A stretch of 64,000 bases of DNA from Alphaproteobacteria bacterium (GTDB taxonomy: Bacteria > Pseudomonadota > Alphaproteobacteria > Micavibrionales > Micavibrionaceae): positions 1-64,000 of the forward strand of contig JAJFGW010000005.1 of assembly GCA_021775915.1 (NCBI GenBank), read 5' to 3'. The translations under genes and the position numbers were made by a program. The notes below the pieces were generated by a model. That model worked only from the letters and a program-made list of their open reading frames with translations. It was not told the DNA's origin and did no database searches. Each line of letters opens with the position of its first letter. The stretch's first letter is position 1. This document shows positions 38,635-49,092 of the stretch, one piece after another.

Positions 38635-39180
38635 TTATCCAATCAGCAATCTTGTATCATTCATAAACTTATAATTAGGCACGGTCAGATTCTTAGGCGC
38701 CGGGCCTTTTCTGATTCGTCCCGATGTATCATAGTGCGATCCATGACAAGGACAGAACCAGCCGCCAAAGTCACCTTTGGGCTGTGTTATTTTCTGCCCC
38801 AACGGTACGCAACCCAGGTGGGTACAGATACCGACCATCACCAGCCATTTTTCATTCTGGACACGGTCTGAATCGACCTGCTTGTCGCGCAAGTCTTTTA
38901 GATCCGTGCTACGCGCCTGCTCAATTTCCGCGGCTGTCCTGTGACGGATAAAGACGGGCTTACCCTGCCAGACAACCGTAATCGACTGCCCTTCTTGAAT
39001 CGGGCTTATATCAACCTCGATCGTGGACATGGCCAGCGTATCAGCCGCCGGATTCATCGAATCCAGAAACGGCCAGGCAAAGCTGGTCAGCCCCACTGCG
39101 CCAAAAGCACCGGCCGTTAAATAAAGGAAGTCACGGCGGGTTTCGCCATCATCATTGTGGTCTATATTCTGAGTACTCAT
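38635..39180 (-). CDS. petA: Rieske iron-sulfur protein of the bc1 complex
   Basis: A 181-residue ubiquinol-cytochrome c reductase subunit. The two cluster-binding motifs CTHLGC and CPCHGSHYD are complete. The N-terminus carries a twin-arginine motif ([18 protein letters not shown]), so it is probably inserted by the Tat system and stays anchored. It is the first gene of the petABC operon, and its promoter lies in the 126-bp gap before trmL. Confidence 0.96.
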   Translation of the reverse strand: MSTQNIDHNDDGETRRDFLYLTAGAFGAVGLTSFAWPFLDSMNPAADTLAMSTIEVDISPIQEGQSITVVWQGKPVFIRHRTAAEIEQARSTDLKDLRDKQVDSDRVQNEKWLVMVGICTHLGCVPLGQKITQPKGDFGGWFCPCHGSHYDTSGRIRKGPAPKNLTVPNYKFMNDTRLLIG

Positions 39181-39306
39181 TTTAGTATTAACCTTGAAAG
39201 ATTAGAGAAAAGGCATGTACCCGTTATTTATAACGGATGCAAGTCCCATGATCTACCCCCTAAAAAAATTTTGCCTATAACTAACAAAACATGATTAATA
39301 TTCACC

Positions 39307-39765
39307 ATGATCAGACTAGCTTTATACCAACCGGACATCCCGCAAAACACAGGCGCTGCCATGCGTTTGTGTGCCTGTTTGGGCATGGGGCTGGATATTA
39401 TCGAGCCTTGCGGCTTTGTTTTTGATGACAGGAAAATTAGGCGCAGCGGTATGGACTATATTAAAGACACCGCCATAATACGGCACAGCTCATGGAATAA
39501 ATTTTTGGAAACATACCAGGGAAAACAGCGCATAATTCTGATGACAACCAAGGCTGAAAAGACCTATACAGATTTTATGTTTGAAAAAGACGACATATTG
39601 CTGGCTGGCAGTGAGAGCTCAGGCGTTCCCGAAGATGTTTATAAAGCCGCGGACGATCACATCACCATACAAATGCAAGAGGGGCTGCGGTCTTTAAATG
39701 TTATCAATGCCTCATCCATGATCGCGGGAGAGGCTTTAAGACAAACCGGAGGATTTACACCATGA
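39307..39765 (+). CDS. trmL: tRNA (cytidine/uridine-34-2'-O)-methyltransferase TrmL
   Basis: A 152-residue SPOUT methyltransferase that modifies the wobble base of certain leucine tRNAs. The start [20 protein letters not shown] is diagnostic, and the knot region [18 protein letters not shown] and [18 protein letters not shown] completes the SAM site. The length is typical for TrmL, with no extra RNA-binding domain. Its stop overlaps the hemF start as ATGA. Confidence 0.93.
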   Translation: MIRLALYQPDIPQNTGAAMRLCACLGMGLDIIEPCGFVFDDRKIRRSGMDYIKDTAIIRHSSWNKFLETYQGKQRIILMTTKAEKTYTDFMFEKDDILLAGSESSGVPEDVYKAADDHITIQMQEGLRSLNVINASSMIAGEALRQTGGFTP

Positions 39766-40673
39766 ACGCGCCATTACCAAAAGAAGACATTAACTGGGAA
39801 AGCCGTAAAGAACAGGCCACCGGCTGGTTTAAAGAGTTACGCGACCAAATCTGCGCTGAGTTTGAAACACTGGAAGACGAATTAACCGGTACGGAGTTCA
39901 CCACACAGGAAGCGGCCCGCTTCGCATGCAAGCCATGGAGCCGCGACGAATCAGACGAGAAAAACGAATCAGGCAGTATCCTGAACGGCGGCGGCGAGAT
40001 TTCCCTGATGCGTGGCCGGGTTTTTGAAAAGGTCGGCGTGAACATATCCACCGTTTACGGTACATTCTCGGAACAATTCCAAAAAGAAATTCCCGGCGCA
40101 GAAGACTCTGACGGCGCATTTTGGGCCTCTGGAATTTCACTGGTCGCCCATATGCAATCACCGCTCGTCCCTGCCATTCACATGAACACGCGGATGATTG
40201 TCACCTCCAAAGGCTGGTTTGGCGGCGGCGGTGATTTAAACCCGATGGTTGAAGTTCCCAAAGACACGGAAGACTTTCATGCGGCCTGGAAAGAATGCTG
40301 CGACCGCCACGACCCGGATTATTACCCGAAATTCAAAGAATGGTGCGATGAGTATTTCTTTATCAAACACCGGAACCAGCCACGCGGTGTCGGCGGTATT
40401 TTCTATGATTACCTTGATTCAGGAAGCTGGGACGATGACTTTGCCTTCACGCAGGATGTCGGCAAGACCTTCACCAAAATATACCCGGAGATCGTCCGGC
40501 GCCACATGAACGAAGACTGGACGGAAGAGCAGCGCGAGCACCAGCTCGTCAAACGCGGACATTATGCCGAATATAATCTGGTCTATGACCGCGGCACGCG
40601 CTTTGGCCTGATGACCGGCGGCAACACAGAAGCCATACTTATGTCATTGCCTCCCATTGCCAAATGGCCTTAA
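39762..40673 (+). CDS. hemF: Oxygen-dependent coproporphyrinogen III oxidase
   Basis: A 303-residue enzyme that decarboxylates coproporphyrinogen III to protoporphyrinogen IX in haem synthesis, using oxygen. Family signatures are [24 protein letters not shown] and [18 protein letters not shown]. The second gene of a pair with trmL (4-bp overlap). An aerobic life style agrees with the bc1 complex genes upstream. Confidence 0.95.
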   Translation: MNAPLPKEDINWESRKEQATGWFKELRDQICAEFETLEDELTGTEFTTQEAARFACKPWSRDESDEKNESGSILNGGGEISLMRGRVFEKVGVNISTVYGTFSEQFQKEIPGAEDSDGAFWASGISLVAHMQSPLVPAIHMNTRMIVTSKGWFGGGGDLNPMVEVPKDTEDFHAAWKECCDRHDPDYYPKFKEWCDEYFFIKHRNQPRGVGGIFYDYLDSGSWDDDFAFTQDVGKTFTKIYPEIVRRHMNEDWTEEQREHQLVKRGHYAEYNLVYDRGTRFGLMTGGNTEAILMSLPPIAKWP

Positions 40674-40714
40674 CCCTCTCAAACCCTTATACACCAACAA
40701 AAAACACCTAAAAG

Positions 40715-40729
40715 TTAACGGGTTCTTAA
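40715..40729. promoter_or_regulatory. CtrA-type binding site
   Basis: TTAACGGGTTCTTAA is a perfect TTAA-N7-TTAA site, followed by C as in the extended consensus. It lies just upstream of the promoter at 40748-40777. CtrA is the master cell-cycle regulator of alphaproteobacteria and is controlled by CckA, whose gene appears to start beyond the right edge of this window. Confidence 0.6.
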
Positions 40730-40747
40730 CCGTTTTCAGTGCATAAT

Positions 40748-40777
40748 TTGCGCATAAACATACATATTCTGTATAAT
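40748..40777 (+). promoter_or_regulatory. Sigma-70-like promoter
   Basis: TTGCGC, an 18-bp spacer and a perfect TATAAT. Transcription would begin near 40784, directly before the GAGGG ribosome site of the ATG at 40799. This rules out the earlier in-frame ATG at 40739. Confidence 0.65.
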
Positions 40778-40798
40778 ATGCATGTAATAGAGGGTGTA

Positions 40799-43700
40799 AT
40801 GGATTTAAAGGAATTTAATAGGATAAATGGCACTATAGCTATGGCAGACAAGAGTCTTGCTCAAAATTTGCTTGCCTCCACGGCCTTTACCCCCGCCGCC
40901 CGAGATCCCGGCAGACCACGCGATTACGGCGCGGGTAGCTTTGACCAAATGATCGGCGCAGGCGCAGAGGGACACTTTAATACCCGCGCCGCTTTAGCCG
41001 CAAAAGCCAGAAAAAAGAAGAAAAGCAACGCCTTCATGCCCATGCAGGATCTTCTGGGCAAAAATTCTGATGTTCTTGACGGCGGCGATATATACCCCTG
41101 GAGCAGGCGCATGCGCCGCATGAAAGGAATCAGGCGCGTTCGTCGTATGCGCGGCGATCTGGATGGAAAAGCACGTAAGGGCGGGGCTGATGCCGATGGC
41201 AAAACAAAAAGAACAGTTACCGATTCTGACGGGAAAAAGATTGTTGTCGACAAGGATGGTCGTATTGCCACAGATGCCGACGGCAAGAAAATAACGATAG
41301 GGGACGGAGAAAATGGTCACAGGATCGCCGATGCCGGAGATGGCACCCGCGTTATCGTCGACCCCAAAGGCAGAGTGCTTAACGGCCCGGACAAAAAGCC
41401 CATCATCGTCGATGACAGCGGCAAACATAAAATGACAATCGACCCCGACGGCACTCGCGCTGCGATAAGCGATGACGGGCTTGACCGCATTGTCATGCAG
41501 CCGGAAACACCGAAGGTAAAAGCCACCCCTGACGAAATGAAAAAAATAAACAAGTTCATGGAAACGGACTCCAGGGCCGTTGCCGCCACCAGAGCGCTGG
41601 ACACCATCGACCAAAAACCCGGCATCATGAACAGAATCAGCGGAGATAAAGGTGACATAAAAATCGCCACCAAAAATATTAATGATCTCACCGCCGCCAG
41701 AGACGCCAGACTGCGCGAAGCTAAAAACCCGGCGACCTACCTGTTAGATGGCCCCATTGCCCGTCAGAAACCAGAGGTCGGGAAAGCGATCAACGAAGCG
41801 GTACAAAGTGGCGATTACAAACAAGCCGCCCGCATTGCAGAAAAATCAGGCATTGGTGAATGGGCTTTCTGGAACAAAACCCGCCGTCAATTCAGCGCCG
41901 ACGAGATCAAACAATGGAATAAGGGCGTAGACGATCTTTCCAATTTTGCCCGCAATCGCGGAGATGACGGCTATAAAAAGGTCAATAAGAGGCTCAAAAC
42001 AGCGCAAAAAGCACTGGATAAAGCCAAAATAGTGGAATCAAAAATAACGGTAGAACGCCTCCAAACGGTTATAAAGAAAAAAATCCCTCAGGACATTTTT
42101 GCCAAAACCAAAGGCATTGAAAGGGCTCCTATAAAGAAGACCCCCTATGCAGACCTTCTAGAAAGCTATGCGACAAAGGGCGGAACCGTTCCCAGCCGGG
42201 CACAGATCCAGATGGACCTGGAAAGACTGGGCGTACCTCCAACAGAAATTTCCAGAGGCGCGCTAGCAAAAGAGCTAGTCGATACGCAAATTGACCACCT
42301 ATACAAAACAAGTCCAGACATAAAACCGAGAGTTCCCGGTGAAGCTCCTGATGTTTCACGGAGTGCAACACCTGCGAAAAATATAGACATTGCCCAAGCG
42401 CAGAGCAGCGCGGCTACCCCTAAAAAAATCAACAGCGATTTCAGCAATGTTAGCGCCAAAAAACCAACAGATATTATTGAGACACAAGACAGCACCCCCC
42501 GGACGGCATCTGACCCGGATATAAAACAGAGAACGCCTGATCTTGACGCCAAGCTAAGAACCGTTCCCGGCGCTGATTTAGAAACCGTCAAGGCGCAGAA
42601 CACTCCCGACAAGCTTAAAAGTAACTTTGGTGATGTAAACGGCGCAGACATAAAAACAAACAAAATGAATTCTTTCCTCGCAGAAAGCGGGGACAGCCTT
42701 GATGCCTTTAAAACCCGCATCAAAGCATCAATTGACGGGCCACCAAACGTGCCCCGCGGCGCAGATATTGATATTCCCACACGCGGCATTAATACCGGAC
42801 AAATCCGAAAAAGCCGGGCCATAAGAATGTTGATACCGGGCTATTTTGACGTCGCCCTCATGACTGTTATTGCCGGCGGCGTAACGCTCTATGCCGGTCA
42901 GGAAGCCGCCGCCATGGAAAAAATTACAGGCGGATCTGATATGGATGCTCTCGGTGCCGCTATCACCGCAGGTGGCAAGAACGGCGCGGAAACACTGCCC
43001 GTTGCCGGCACAACGATTGCCTTTAATGACGGGCGCAACGCCGAAGGCACGGTAAGAGCCATAGAAGACGTTGTAGAATTTGCCAGCCCCTTTGCTTTTG
43101 CCGCTATGGGCGCGGGCGGCGGCGCTGTTGCAGGCGGCGGCGTCCTTAGTATTCCCGGCGCCATTCTGGGCGGACTAGGAGGACTGGCAGTTGGTGTCGC
43201 CGTGTCTCTGGGCGTCAGCGAAGCAACCAGAAGCATTGCCCGTGGCCTCGGTTATGACGATGTTGACCGTGGCATGATTGGATCAATGTTCGCCCCCGAA
43301 TATGCCGACGCCATGGAGGGGTGGGTTAAAGAAGTCGCTGCGGACGGAAAAGGTTTCCGTGACGGCGAAAGTCTTTCCGATGTCATGGAGCGTATCAATG
43401 AAGATGCGGACACAGACCATGAAAAAATAGAAAACTTCAGAGACCTTTTGGGCGTCATGAGAACAGGCATCCTCCACAAACAGAAGAAACAAGTAGAGGC
43501 TGTGTCAGACCGGATCATCCGTGACAATGTAGGCATAGAAGGTGATTCAAAAGATGTTCTGGCCGCCCTGCGCCTGCCCGAAGCAAGAGAAAAAATCACA
43601 GGTTTTTACAAACGGCAAGCACAGAAAAATCCGGATGACCCCGAAATATCAGAAATTCTGGACGTACTGGAAGACTTTGGGAAATCAGAAACCGAGAGAG

Positions 43701-44581
43701 TTAAGCTTGCTTATGCCCATGCCGGAGCCGACATCATGGACGCCCGTGAAATGAGCGAAAAACTTGAGCAGGAACTTTCATTCAGAAGCAGTGGTGGACT
43801 TGGCTTTTACGCTATAGAAGAAAGCACGTTCAGCCCGTCATACAGAGGGGAAGAAGTTTCCATCAGAAATGATCTGGAATCAGAATCTGTCAACTACAGC
43901 GGCCGTCTAAAAGACATTAGAGAACACATAGAAGCAGCGGACGATGTTAATGTGAAAGAAACTATAGGAAACTCCTTTAAACACGGCACAACGATCTATG
44001 AAGAAATGGGGACAGTCGCCCTTCTGGCAGAATCCTATAACCTCGTACTGGATGTCGAAGAAGCCTTAGCAAAGGGGCAGCTCGAGATCGTGAATAAAAA
44101 CTGGGGTCAAATCCAGAAACATATGCAGTGGGACTCCGCGGACACCGCAGACTGGAACGAGATTTTTACCAGCGACACAACATTGGGGGCGCAGCTTAAA
44201 TCAGCAATGAAAAGCGCAAAAGCAAATGATCCTGCAGCACAGGAGCTAAAAGAGCTTCTTGAAAAGACCGGTAATTTGAAAAACACAACACCGGAACTGG
44301 CGCGGCAACTCCTGAACAACGAAATGTTCCGCAAGCAATTTGATGAAATTGTTGATGACGCCGATGATGATGCATTAAAAGACACGCTCGATGAAAGTGG
44401 CTTTGACCGCAGGACAGACCTTATTAATGATGCGCGCAAACAAATAAACGCTCTGGAAGCACGGGCGGAAATCTACGGCTTCAAAATCGGCCTTGATACA
44501 CAAGCAGAACAGAAACTTACCCCACGCGCCGCGCGCGACCTCACAACAGAAACCGAGCCTGAGCCTGCACCGCAATTATAG
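40799..44581 (+). CDS. Large orphan protein with DxDG repeats and Gly-rich membrane segment, 1,260 aa
   Basis: I do not recognise this protein. The start is set by GAGGG and the promoter just upstream. Residues about 101-119 are strongly basic (RRMRRMKGIRRVRRMRG). Residues about 119-235 hold roughly nine short repeats around D-x-D-G-K (DSDGKKIVVDKDGRIATDAD), which could form a calcium-binding or beta-strand array. The region 235-670 is charged and Pro/Thr-rich. About 675-700 and 757-812 are hydrophobic, the second very Gly-rich (AAMGAGGGAVAGGG), like a pore-forming or glycine-zipper segment. The rest is helical and acidic. There is no signal peptide. A CtrA-type box precedes it. A secreted effector or large structural cell-surface protein are possibilities. 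Confidence 0.75.
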   Translation: MDLKEFNRINGTIAMADKSLAQNLLASTAFTPAARDPGRPRDYGAGSFDQMIGAGAEGHFNTRAALAAKARKKKKSNAFMPMQDLLGKNSDVLDGGDIYPWSRRMRRMKGIRRVRRMRGDLDGKARKGGADADGKTKRTVTDSDGKKIVVDKDGRIATDADGKKITIGDGENGHRIADAGDGTRVIVDPKGRVLNGPDKKPIIVDDSGKHKMTIDPDGTRAAISDDGLDRIVMQPETPKVKATPDEMKKINKFMETDSRAVAATRALDTIDQKPGIMNRISGDKGDIKIATKNINDLTAARDARLREAKNPATYLLDGPIARQKPEVGKAINEAVQSGDYKQAARIAEKSGIGEWAFWNKTRRQFSADEIKQWNKGVDDLSNFARNRGDDGYKKVNKRLKTAQKALDKAKIVESKITVERLQTVIKKKIPQDIFAKTKGIERAPIKKTPYADLLESYATKGGTVPSRAQIQMDLERLGVPPTEISRGALAKELVDTQIDHLYKTSPDIKPRVPGEAPDVSRSATPAKNIDIAQAQSSAATPKKINSDFSNVSAKKPTDIIETQDSTPRTASDPDIKQRTPDLDAKLRTVPGADLETVKAQNTPDKLKSNFGDVNGADIKTNKMNSFLAESGDSLDAFKTRIKASIDGPPNVPRGADIDIPTRGINTGQIRKSRAIRMLIPGYFDVALMTVIAGGVTLYAGQEAAAMEKITGGSDMDALGAAITAGGKNGAETLPVAGTTIAFNDGRNAEGTVRAIEDVVEFASPFAFAAMGAGGGAVAGGGVLSIPGAILGGLGGLAVGVAVSLGVSEATRSIARGLGYDDVDRGMIGSMFAPEYADAMEGWVKEVAADGKGFRDGESLSDVMERINEDADTDHEKIENFRDLLGVMRTGILHKQKKQVEAVSDRIIRDNVGIEGDSKDVLAALRLPEAREKITGFYKRQAQKNPDDPEISEILDVLEDFGKSETERVKLAYAHAGADIMDAREMSEKLEQELSFRSSGGLGFYAIEESTFSPSYRGEEVSIRNDLESESVNYSGRLKDIREHIEAADDVNVKETIGNSFKHGTTIYEEMGTVALLAESYNLVLDVEEALAKGQLEIVNKNWGQIQKHMQWDSADTADWNEIFTSDTTLGAQLKSAMKSAKANDPAAQELKELLEKTGNLKNTTPELARQLLNNEMFRKQFDEIVDDADDDALKDTLDESGFDRRTDLINDARKQINALEARAEIYGFKIGLDTQAEQKLTPRAARDLTTETEPEPAPQL

Positions 44582-45763
44582 ATCGATCAATTCTTTGATT
44601 TTATTCATACAAGCACCATGGTCAGGTAAGAAATCCTGCCCTATCCACCATTGTTCCGTTTTTTCCAAAATTTCTCCGACTGCAGGGCCAGCGGCAACAC
44701 CCGCCTTCATAACATCATCACCTCCCACCGGGAATTTTGGCACCTGCCAGTCTTTTACAAACGCCAAATCAACAACATCCTTTTCGCCAAGCAGTAAAAC
44801 CTGCTCCGCTATGTCTGCGCCATATTTATAAATCAGCATTTTAATGTTTTTTTCTCCGCCATCACCCAGACTTTTCTGTGCCTGAATGATAGAAGAAAAA
44901 CGCTTTTTCTGTTTATTAGACAGGATCATATATTTATCAAAAACAGCCCTGTGATCTTCCTGCCCGCCAGCCAGAATAACCAGCCGCGCGATAACATCAG
45001 GCAGCTTATCGAAAAGATCAGGGCGGTAATTTTCATGCGGAACATCAGATAAAACATTATTTTCAAACATAAGCCCCAAGACAAGTGCAGCCCTGTCAGT
45101 CGCCAAAATTTTAAAGAATTCCTGCGTGATCCGTTCATGGGATAAATTCACCACTTTATCCGCAGAATCCCGGCACGCTTTTAAGGCCGTGGGGTCAGGC
45201 TCCCCAGCGCCATAAACTGCATAAAAACGGAAAAACCGCAGGATACGCAAATAATCCTCAGCAACGCGCGTTTTTGCCTCGCCTACAAACACGACCCTGC
45301 CCGTCGCAAGATCATCCAGCCCTTTGCCGGTAAGATCGTAAACTTGTCCCTCCGTATCAGCCAGCAGCGTATTAATGGTAAAATCGCGCCGCGCCGCATC
45401 GGCGACCCAATCATCGGTAAAAGCCACCTCGGCATGGCGGCCATAAGTTTCCACATCATGCCGTAACGTCGTGATTTCAAATGTTTTTTTACCAATAATG
45501 GCCGTTACAGTACCGTGGTCAATGCCCGTCGGTACGACTTTAATCCCGGCGCTTTTAAGCTTTTCTGTGACTTCGCCCGGTGTCCAGCACGTCGCAATAT
45601 CAATATCGCCAACCGGCCTGCCCATAAGCGCATTACGGATGCAACCACCAACGAAAAGCGCCTGCGGCTCTGCCTTTCCTTCGTTTAACACCTTCATAAC
45701 CGCGAGAGATTCACGAGCTGTCATCCAAGGCTGAAGGTCCATTTTTCTTGCTACGGTAATCAT
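44576..45763 (-). CDS. cca: CCA tRNA nucleotidyltransferase / poly(A) polymerase family
   Basis: A 395-residue class II nucleotidyltransferase that adds or repairs the CCA end of tRNAs. The nucleotidyl-transfer motif GGCIRNALMGRPVGDIDIA with the catalytic DxD is present. It is followed by RRDFTINTLLAD and the neck motif RVAEDYLRILRFFRF. The C-terminal region is helical. Alphaproteobacteria often have this gene near the MoxR/DUF58 cluster, as here. Its stop overlaps that of the convergent large gene by 6 bases. Confidence 0.92.
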   Translation of the reverse strand: MITVARKMDLQPWMTARESLAVMKVLNEGKAEPQALFVGGCIRNALMGRPVGDIDIATCWTPGEVTEKLKSAGIKVVPTGIDHGTVTAIIGKKTFEITTLRHDVETYGRHAEVAFTDDWVADAARRDFTINTLLADTEGQVYDLTGKGLDDLATGRVVFVGEAKTRVAEDYLRILRFFRFYAVYGAGEPDPTALKACRDSADKVVNLSHERITQEFFKILATDRAALVLGLMFENNVLSDVPHENYRPDLFDKLPDVIARLVILAGGQEDHRAVFDKYMILSNKQKKRFSSIIQAQKSLGDGGEKNIKMLIYKYGADIAEQVLLLGEKDVVDLAFVKDWQVPKFPVGGDDVMKAGVAAGPAVGEILEKTEQWWIGQDFLPDHGACMNKIKELIDL

Positions 45764-45893
45764 TTAGCTATCTTTACATGAGGCTGGCATGCAAAAAACA
45801 GAATTTTTTAATATATTAGCATTTTTTCTTGCCATAGAGCTGCATTTGCAATAATGGTGGAGTAAGCCATTTATACAGGGAAGGCACAACGCC

Positions 45894-47039
45894 ATGAGCG
45901 ATCCGTCGGAAACAAATCCGAAAAAACAGAAGATTTCTCCGGAAATACTGAAAAAAATCGATGATATGTCGGCAAGGCTGCAAGAAGCCAAAGAAGAAGC
46001 TGGAAGAGCCGTCCTAGGGCAAGAGCAGCTTATAGAAGATGTTATTATCACACTCATGTCAGGCGGCCACGCGCTGCTCGTTGGTGTTCCCGGTCTGGCC
46101 AAGACCGTGCTGGCTGAAGCAATATCCAAAGTATTCGGCCTGAGCGAAGGCCGGGTTCAGTTTACCCCGGACATTATGCCTTCCGATATTACAGGTATTG
46201 AGGTTCTTGAAGAAAACAAACAAACAGGAGACCGGAAATTTCGTTTTGACCCCGGCCCTGTCTTTAACCAATTTTTTCTGGCCGATGAAATTAACAGGGG
46301 TAACACCCGTACACAGGCCGGTCTGCTGCAAGCCATGCAAGAGGGGAAAGTTACCATTGGTAAACACACCCACCGCCTCCCTAAACCTTTCCACGTTCTG
46401 GCAACCCAGAACCCGATTGAGCAAGAGGGAACCAATGAACTACCGGAAGCGCAAAAAGACCGTTTTCTAATGGAAATCGTCCTGACCTACCCTGATCGCA
46501 AATCAGAAGGCGAGATCATGCTGAAAACCACCGGAACGCAGCATTCACTCGAAGAGATTTTTAATGAAGAGGTAGATCTCGAGCCACCGGAAAATGGCGT
46601 AATTAGCCCGAAAGAGCTTAAATCTGTATTCAACGGTAACGATTTAATCCGTATACAACATCTGGTGCGTAAGCTGGACATGGGCGAAAAACCCTATAAC
46701 GCCATCCTTGATATTGTAAGAAACGCCCGCCCTTATATGAGAGACCTGAAAGAAGGTGAAGTAGAAACCGAGGATCTATCCAAGCTCAATGAATATATAG
46801 ATACCAATGTCGAATACGGCCCTGGAACGAGAGCGCTGCAGGCCTTCGCATTGGCAACAAAGGCAAGAGCCTTGCTAAACGGAAGGTTATTAACAACAGT
46901 TGATGACGTTGTTGCTCTGGCCGACCCCATTCTCAGACACCGTTTTGGTATGGGTGTAGAAGCAAGGGGCAAGGAAATTGATGAGGCTGACGTTATTAAA
47001 AACCTGATTCAAAAATATCAGCAGCCAACGCCTGCTTAA
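45894..47039 (+). CDS. MoxR-family AAA+ ATPase (first copy)
   Basis: A 381-residue ATPase, with an N-terminal extension of about 35 residues rich in Lys and Glu. Walker A is GVPGLAKT (64-71) and Walker B FFLADEINRG. The sensor/arginine region follows ATQNPIEQEGTNELPEAQKD. MoxR proteins act as chaperones that remodel or load metal into partner proteins, typically with VWA-domain proteins encoded beside them. A terminator separates this gene from the second copy, so the two can be expressed independently. Confidence 0.93.
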   Translation: MSDPSETNPKKQKISPEILKKIDDMSARLQEAKEEAGRAVLGQEQLIEDVIITLMSGGHALLVGVPGLAKTVLAEAISKVFGLSEGRVQFTPDIMPSDITGIEVLEENKQTGDRKFRFDPGPVFNQFFLADEINRGNTRTQAGLLQAMQEGKVTIGKHTHRLPKPFHVLATQNPIEQEGTNELPEAQKDRFLMEIVLTYPDRKSEGEIMLKTTGTQHSLEEIFNEEVDLEPPENGVISPKELKSVFNGNDLIRIQHLVRKLDMGEKPYNAILDIVRNARPYMRDLKEGEVETEDLSKLNEYIDTNVEYGPGTRALQAFALATKARALLNGRLLTTVDDVVALADPILRHRFGMGVEARGKEIDEADVIKNLIQKYQQPTPA

Positions 47040-47070
47040 TACTTTAACAATACCAGCACCGAGATTAATT

Positions 47071-47095
47071 AGCCCCGTAACAAGCGGGGCTTTTT
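47071..47095 (+). terminator. Rho-independent terminator between the two moxR genes
   Basis: AGCCCCG-TAACAAG-CGGGGCT is a 7-bp GC-rich stem followed by TTTT. The second moxR gene therefore needs its own promoter, probably in the 90 bp that follow. Confidence 0.85.
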
Positions 47096-47187
47096 ACATG
47101 GGGTTATATCTCACCTTTTCCTTCACTCTGCGCCCGTTCGTGCTATTTTCAATAGCAGACATATCCAGATATAAAAGGAGCACTATC

Positions 47188-48180
47188 ATGAGTGGGGCAA
47201 AAGCGCTGAAGGATATAGAATCCAGACTGGCTGATACGACCGCAAAGCTTGGAAAAGTAAGGGCGGAAGTTGGCAAAGTTATTTTTGGTCAAGACAAAGC
47301 TGTAGACCGGATTTTTATCACCTTACTCTCCGGCGGGCATGTTTTGCTCATCGGCGTACCGGGGCTGGCAAAAACTCTGATGGTTGAAACCATTTCCAAA
47401 GCACTTGGACTTTCCGCAGGGCGTATTCAATGCACCCCGGATCTGATGCCTGCCGATATTATTGGTTCCGAAGTGTTGGAAGAAGATGAAAAAGGAAAGC
47501 GCTCTTTCCGCTTCATTAAAGGGCCGGTTTTTACCCAGTTTCTAATGGCTGACGAAATTAACCGCGCCAGCCCGCGCACACAATCTGCCTTACTGCAAGC
47601 CATGCAGGAAGGGCAAGTTACAGTCAGCGGCAAGGAGTACGACCTACCAAAACCATTTCATGTACTCTCGACCCAGAATCCGATTGAGCAAGAAGGCACT
47701 TACCCCCTGCCCGAAGCACAGCTCGACCGTTTCCTGATGCAGATTGATATTGACTACCCGGACAAGACAAATGAGCGCGCCATCATTCTGGCGACAACCA
47801 CCAATAATGATGAAAAAGTTAACGCCGTTATGAAGCCGCAGGATCTACTGGAGATTCAGTCTCTGGTACGCGACATGCCTGTCGGCGAAAGCGTTATCAA
47901 GGCTATTTTAAAAATAGTACGCCGCGCCCGGCCCGGCCCGGAGTCACCGGACAGCGTCAATGATTACGTTTCATGGCCACCCGGTCCGCGCGCTTCGCAG
48001 GCCTTAATGCTGGCCTCTCGCGCTAAAGCGCTTCTCGAAGGGCGCAGCGCGCCGTCAGTTGAAGATGTTGTTGACCTCGCCGAGCCTATTCTAAAACACC
48101 GCATGGCGCTTAATTATCAGGCGCGGGCCAACGGGGTTACGCTTTCTGATGTCATTCACGAGCTAACCAGTGATTTATAA
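47188..48180 (+). CDS. MoxR-family AAA+ ATPase (second copy)
   Basis: A 330-residue paralogue of the preceding ATPase, with Walker A GVPGLAKT (56-63) and Walker B FLMADEINRA. The sensor region STQNPIEQEGTYPLPEAQLD and the later VSWPPGPRASQALMLASRAK match canonical MoxR more closely than copy one. The start at 47188 follows AAAAGGAG; the frame to 47098 lacks such a site. It leads the tight operon MoxR-DUF58-BatA/DUF4159-VWA, with 3 bp to the next gene. Confidence 0.94.
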   Translation: MSGAKALKDIESRLADTTAKLGKVRAEVGKVIFGQDKAVDRIFITLLSGGHVLLIGVPGLAKTLMVETISKALGLSAGRIQCTPDLMPADIIGSEVLEEDEKGKRSFRFIKGPVFTQFLMADEINRASPRTQSALLQAMQEGQVTVSGKEYDLPKPFHVLSTQNPIEQEGTYPLPEAQLDRFLMQIDIDYPDKTNERAIILATTTNNDEKVNAVMKPQDLLEIQSLVRDMPVGESVIKAILKIVRRARPGPESPDSVNDYVSWPPGPRASQALMLASRAKALLEGRSAPSVEDVVDLAEPILKHRMALNYQARANGVTLSDVIHELTSDL

Positions 48181-48183
48181 AAA

Positions 48184-49092
48184 ATGCGCGCGCTAAAAAA
48201 TATTTCTTTTCTGAAATATCGCCACAAAGCAGAAGAAGCTGCGGGCGCTCTGCCCGGTCTTATTATGGCCGCGGAAAAAGCCGCCACCAGCATATTGTCC
48301 GGCGACCATGCGCAACGTAAATCAGGTATGGGCGAAAAATTCTGGCAATTCCGAGAATATGATACATCAGACCGTCCGCAGGATATTGACTGGCGACAAT
48401 CAGCCAAAGGTGACCGCGTCTATGTCAGGGAAAAAGAATGGCAAACAACACAAACCGCGATGCTCTGGTGCCAGCGCAATGAAGGCATGGATTATCACTC
48501 TCAAGATACTCTACCCACGAAACAGGATACCGCCATGACCCTAACGATGGCTCTTGGTATTTTACTTTCAAGAGCCGGGGAACAAATTGCGCCACTCGAA
48601 GGCTCGGCCATGCCGGGGCGCAGTAGCCTCGCCATCCAGAATTTGGGAGAGCAACTGATCGAAAACCATACAGGTGACTTGCCAGATACGGCTCTGCGAA
48701 AGATACCAAGAAACAGCTCTCTTATTCTGGTTGGAGATTTTCTCGCTCCCTCGGATGAGATAAAAGAAATTTTTGACCTGCTGGCAAATCAAGCACAAAA
48801 CGCCATGGTTGTTCAGGTTCTAGACCCGGCGGAACTGACACTTCCTTTTGACGGGCGCGTTATATTTGAACGAAGTAACGCCAATGAACAACATCACGTT
48901 GATAACGTCGAGACCATTCGCACGGCTTATCAGGAGCGCCTGCACGACCATATGGGTTTCATTAAAGACTACTGCAAAAAACACCAATGGAACTGGCTAC
49001 TCCACACAACGGATGAAGATATTAGCAATACTCTTTTTGATTCCTGGATGATGATGGCCCCTGAATCCTTTCACGGCGGGAGCAGAAAATGA
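48184..49092 (+). CDS. DUF58 domain protein
   Basis: A 302-residue protein with the DUF58 signature YDTSDRPQDIDWRQSAKGDR followed by YVREKEWQTTQ. DUF58 proteins have a VWA-like fold and always travel with MoxR ATPases. They are thought to be the ATPase's adaptor or substrate. No membrane segment is evident. The next gene starts 4 bp before its stop. Confidence 0.92.
   Translation: MRALKNISFLKYRHKAEEAAGALPGLIMAAEKAATSILSGDHAQRKSGMGEKFWQFREYDTSDRPQDIDWRQSAKGDRVYVREKEWQTTQTAMLWCQRNEGMDYHSQDTLPTKQDTAMTLTMALGILLSRAGEQIAPLEGSAMPGRSSLAIQNLGEQLIENHTGDLPDTALRKIPRNSSLILVGDFLAPSDEIKEIFDLLANQAQNAMVVQVLDPAELTLPFDGRVIFERSNANEQHHVDNVETIRTAYQERLHDHMGFIKDYCKKHQWNWLLHTTDEDISNTLFDSWMMMAPESFHGGSRK

Noticed and set aside
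40739-40798. Earlier ATG for the 1,260-residue protein
   Set aside because: It lies upstream of the TATAAT promoter and has no ribosome site.
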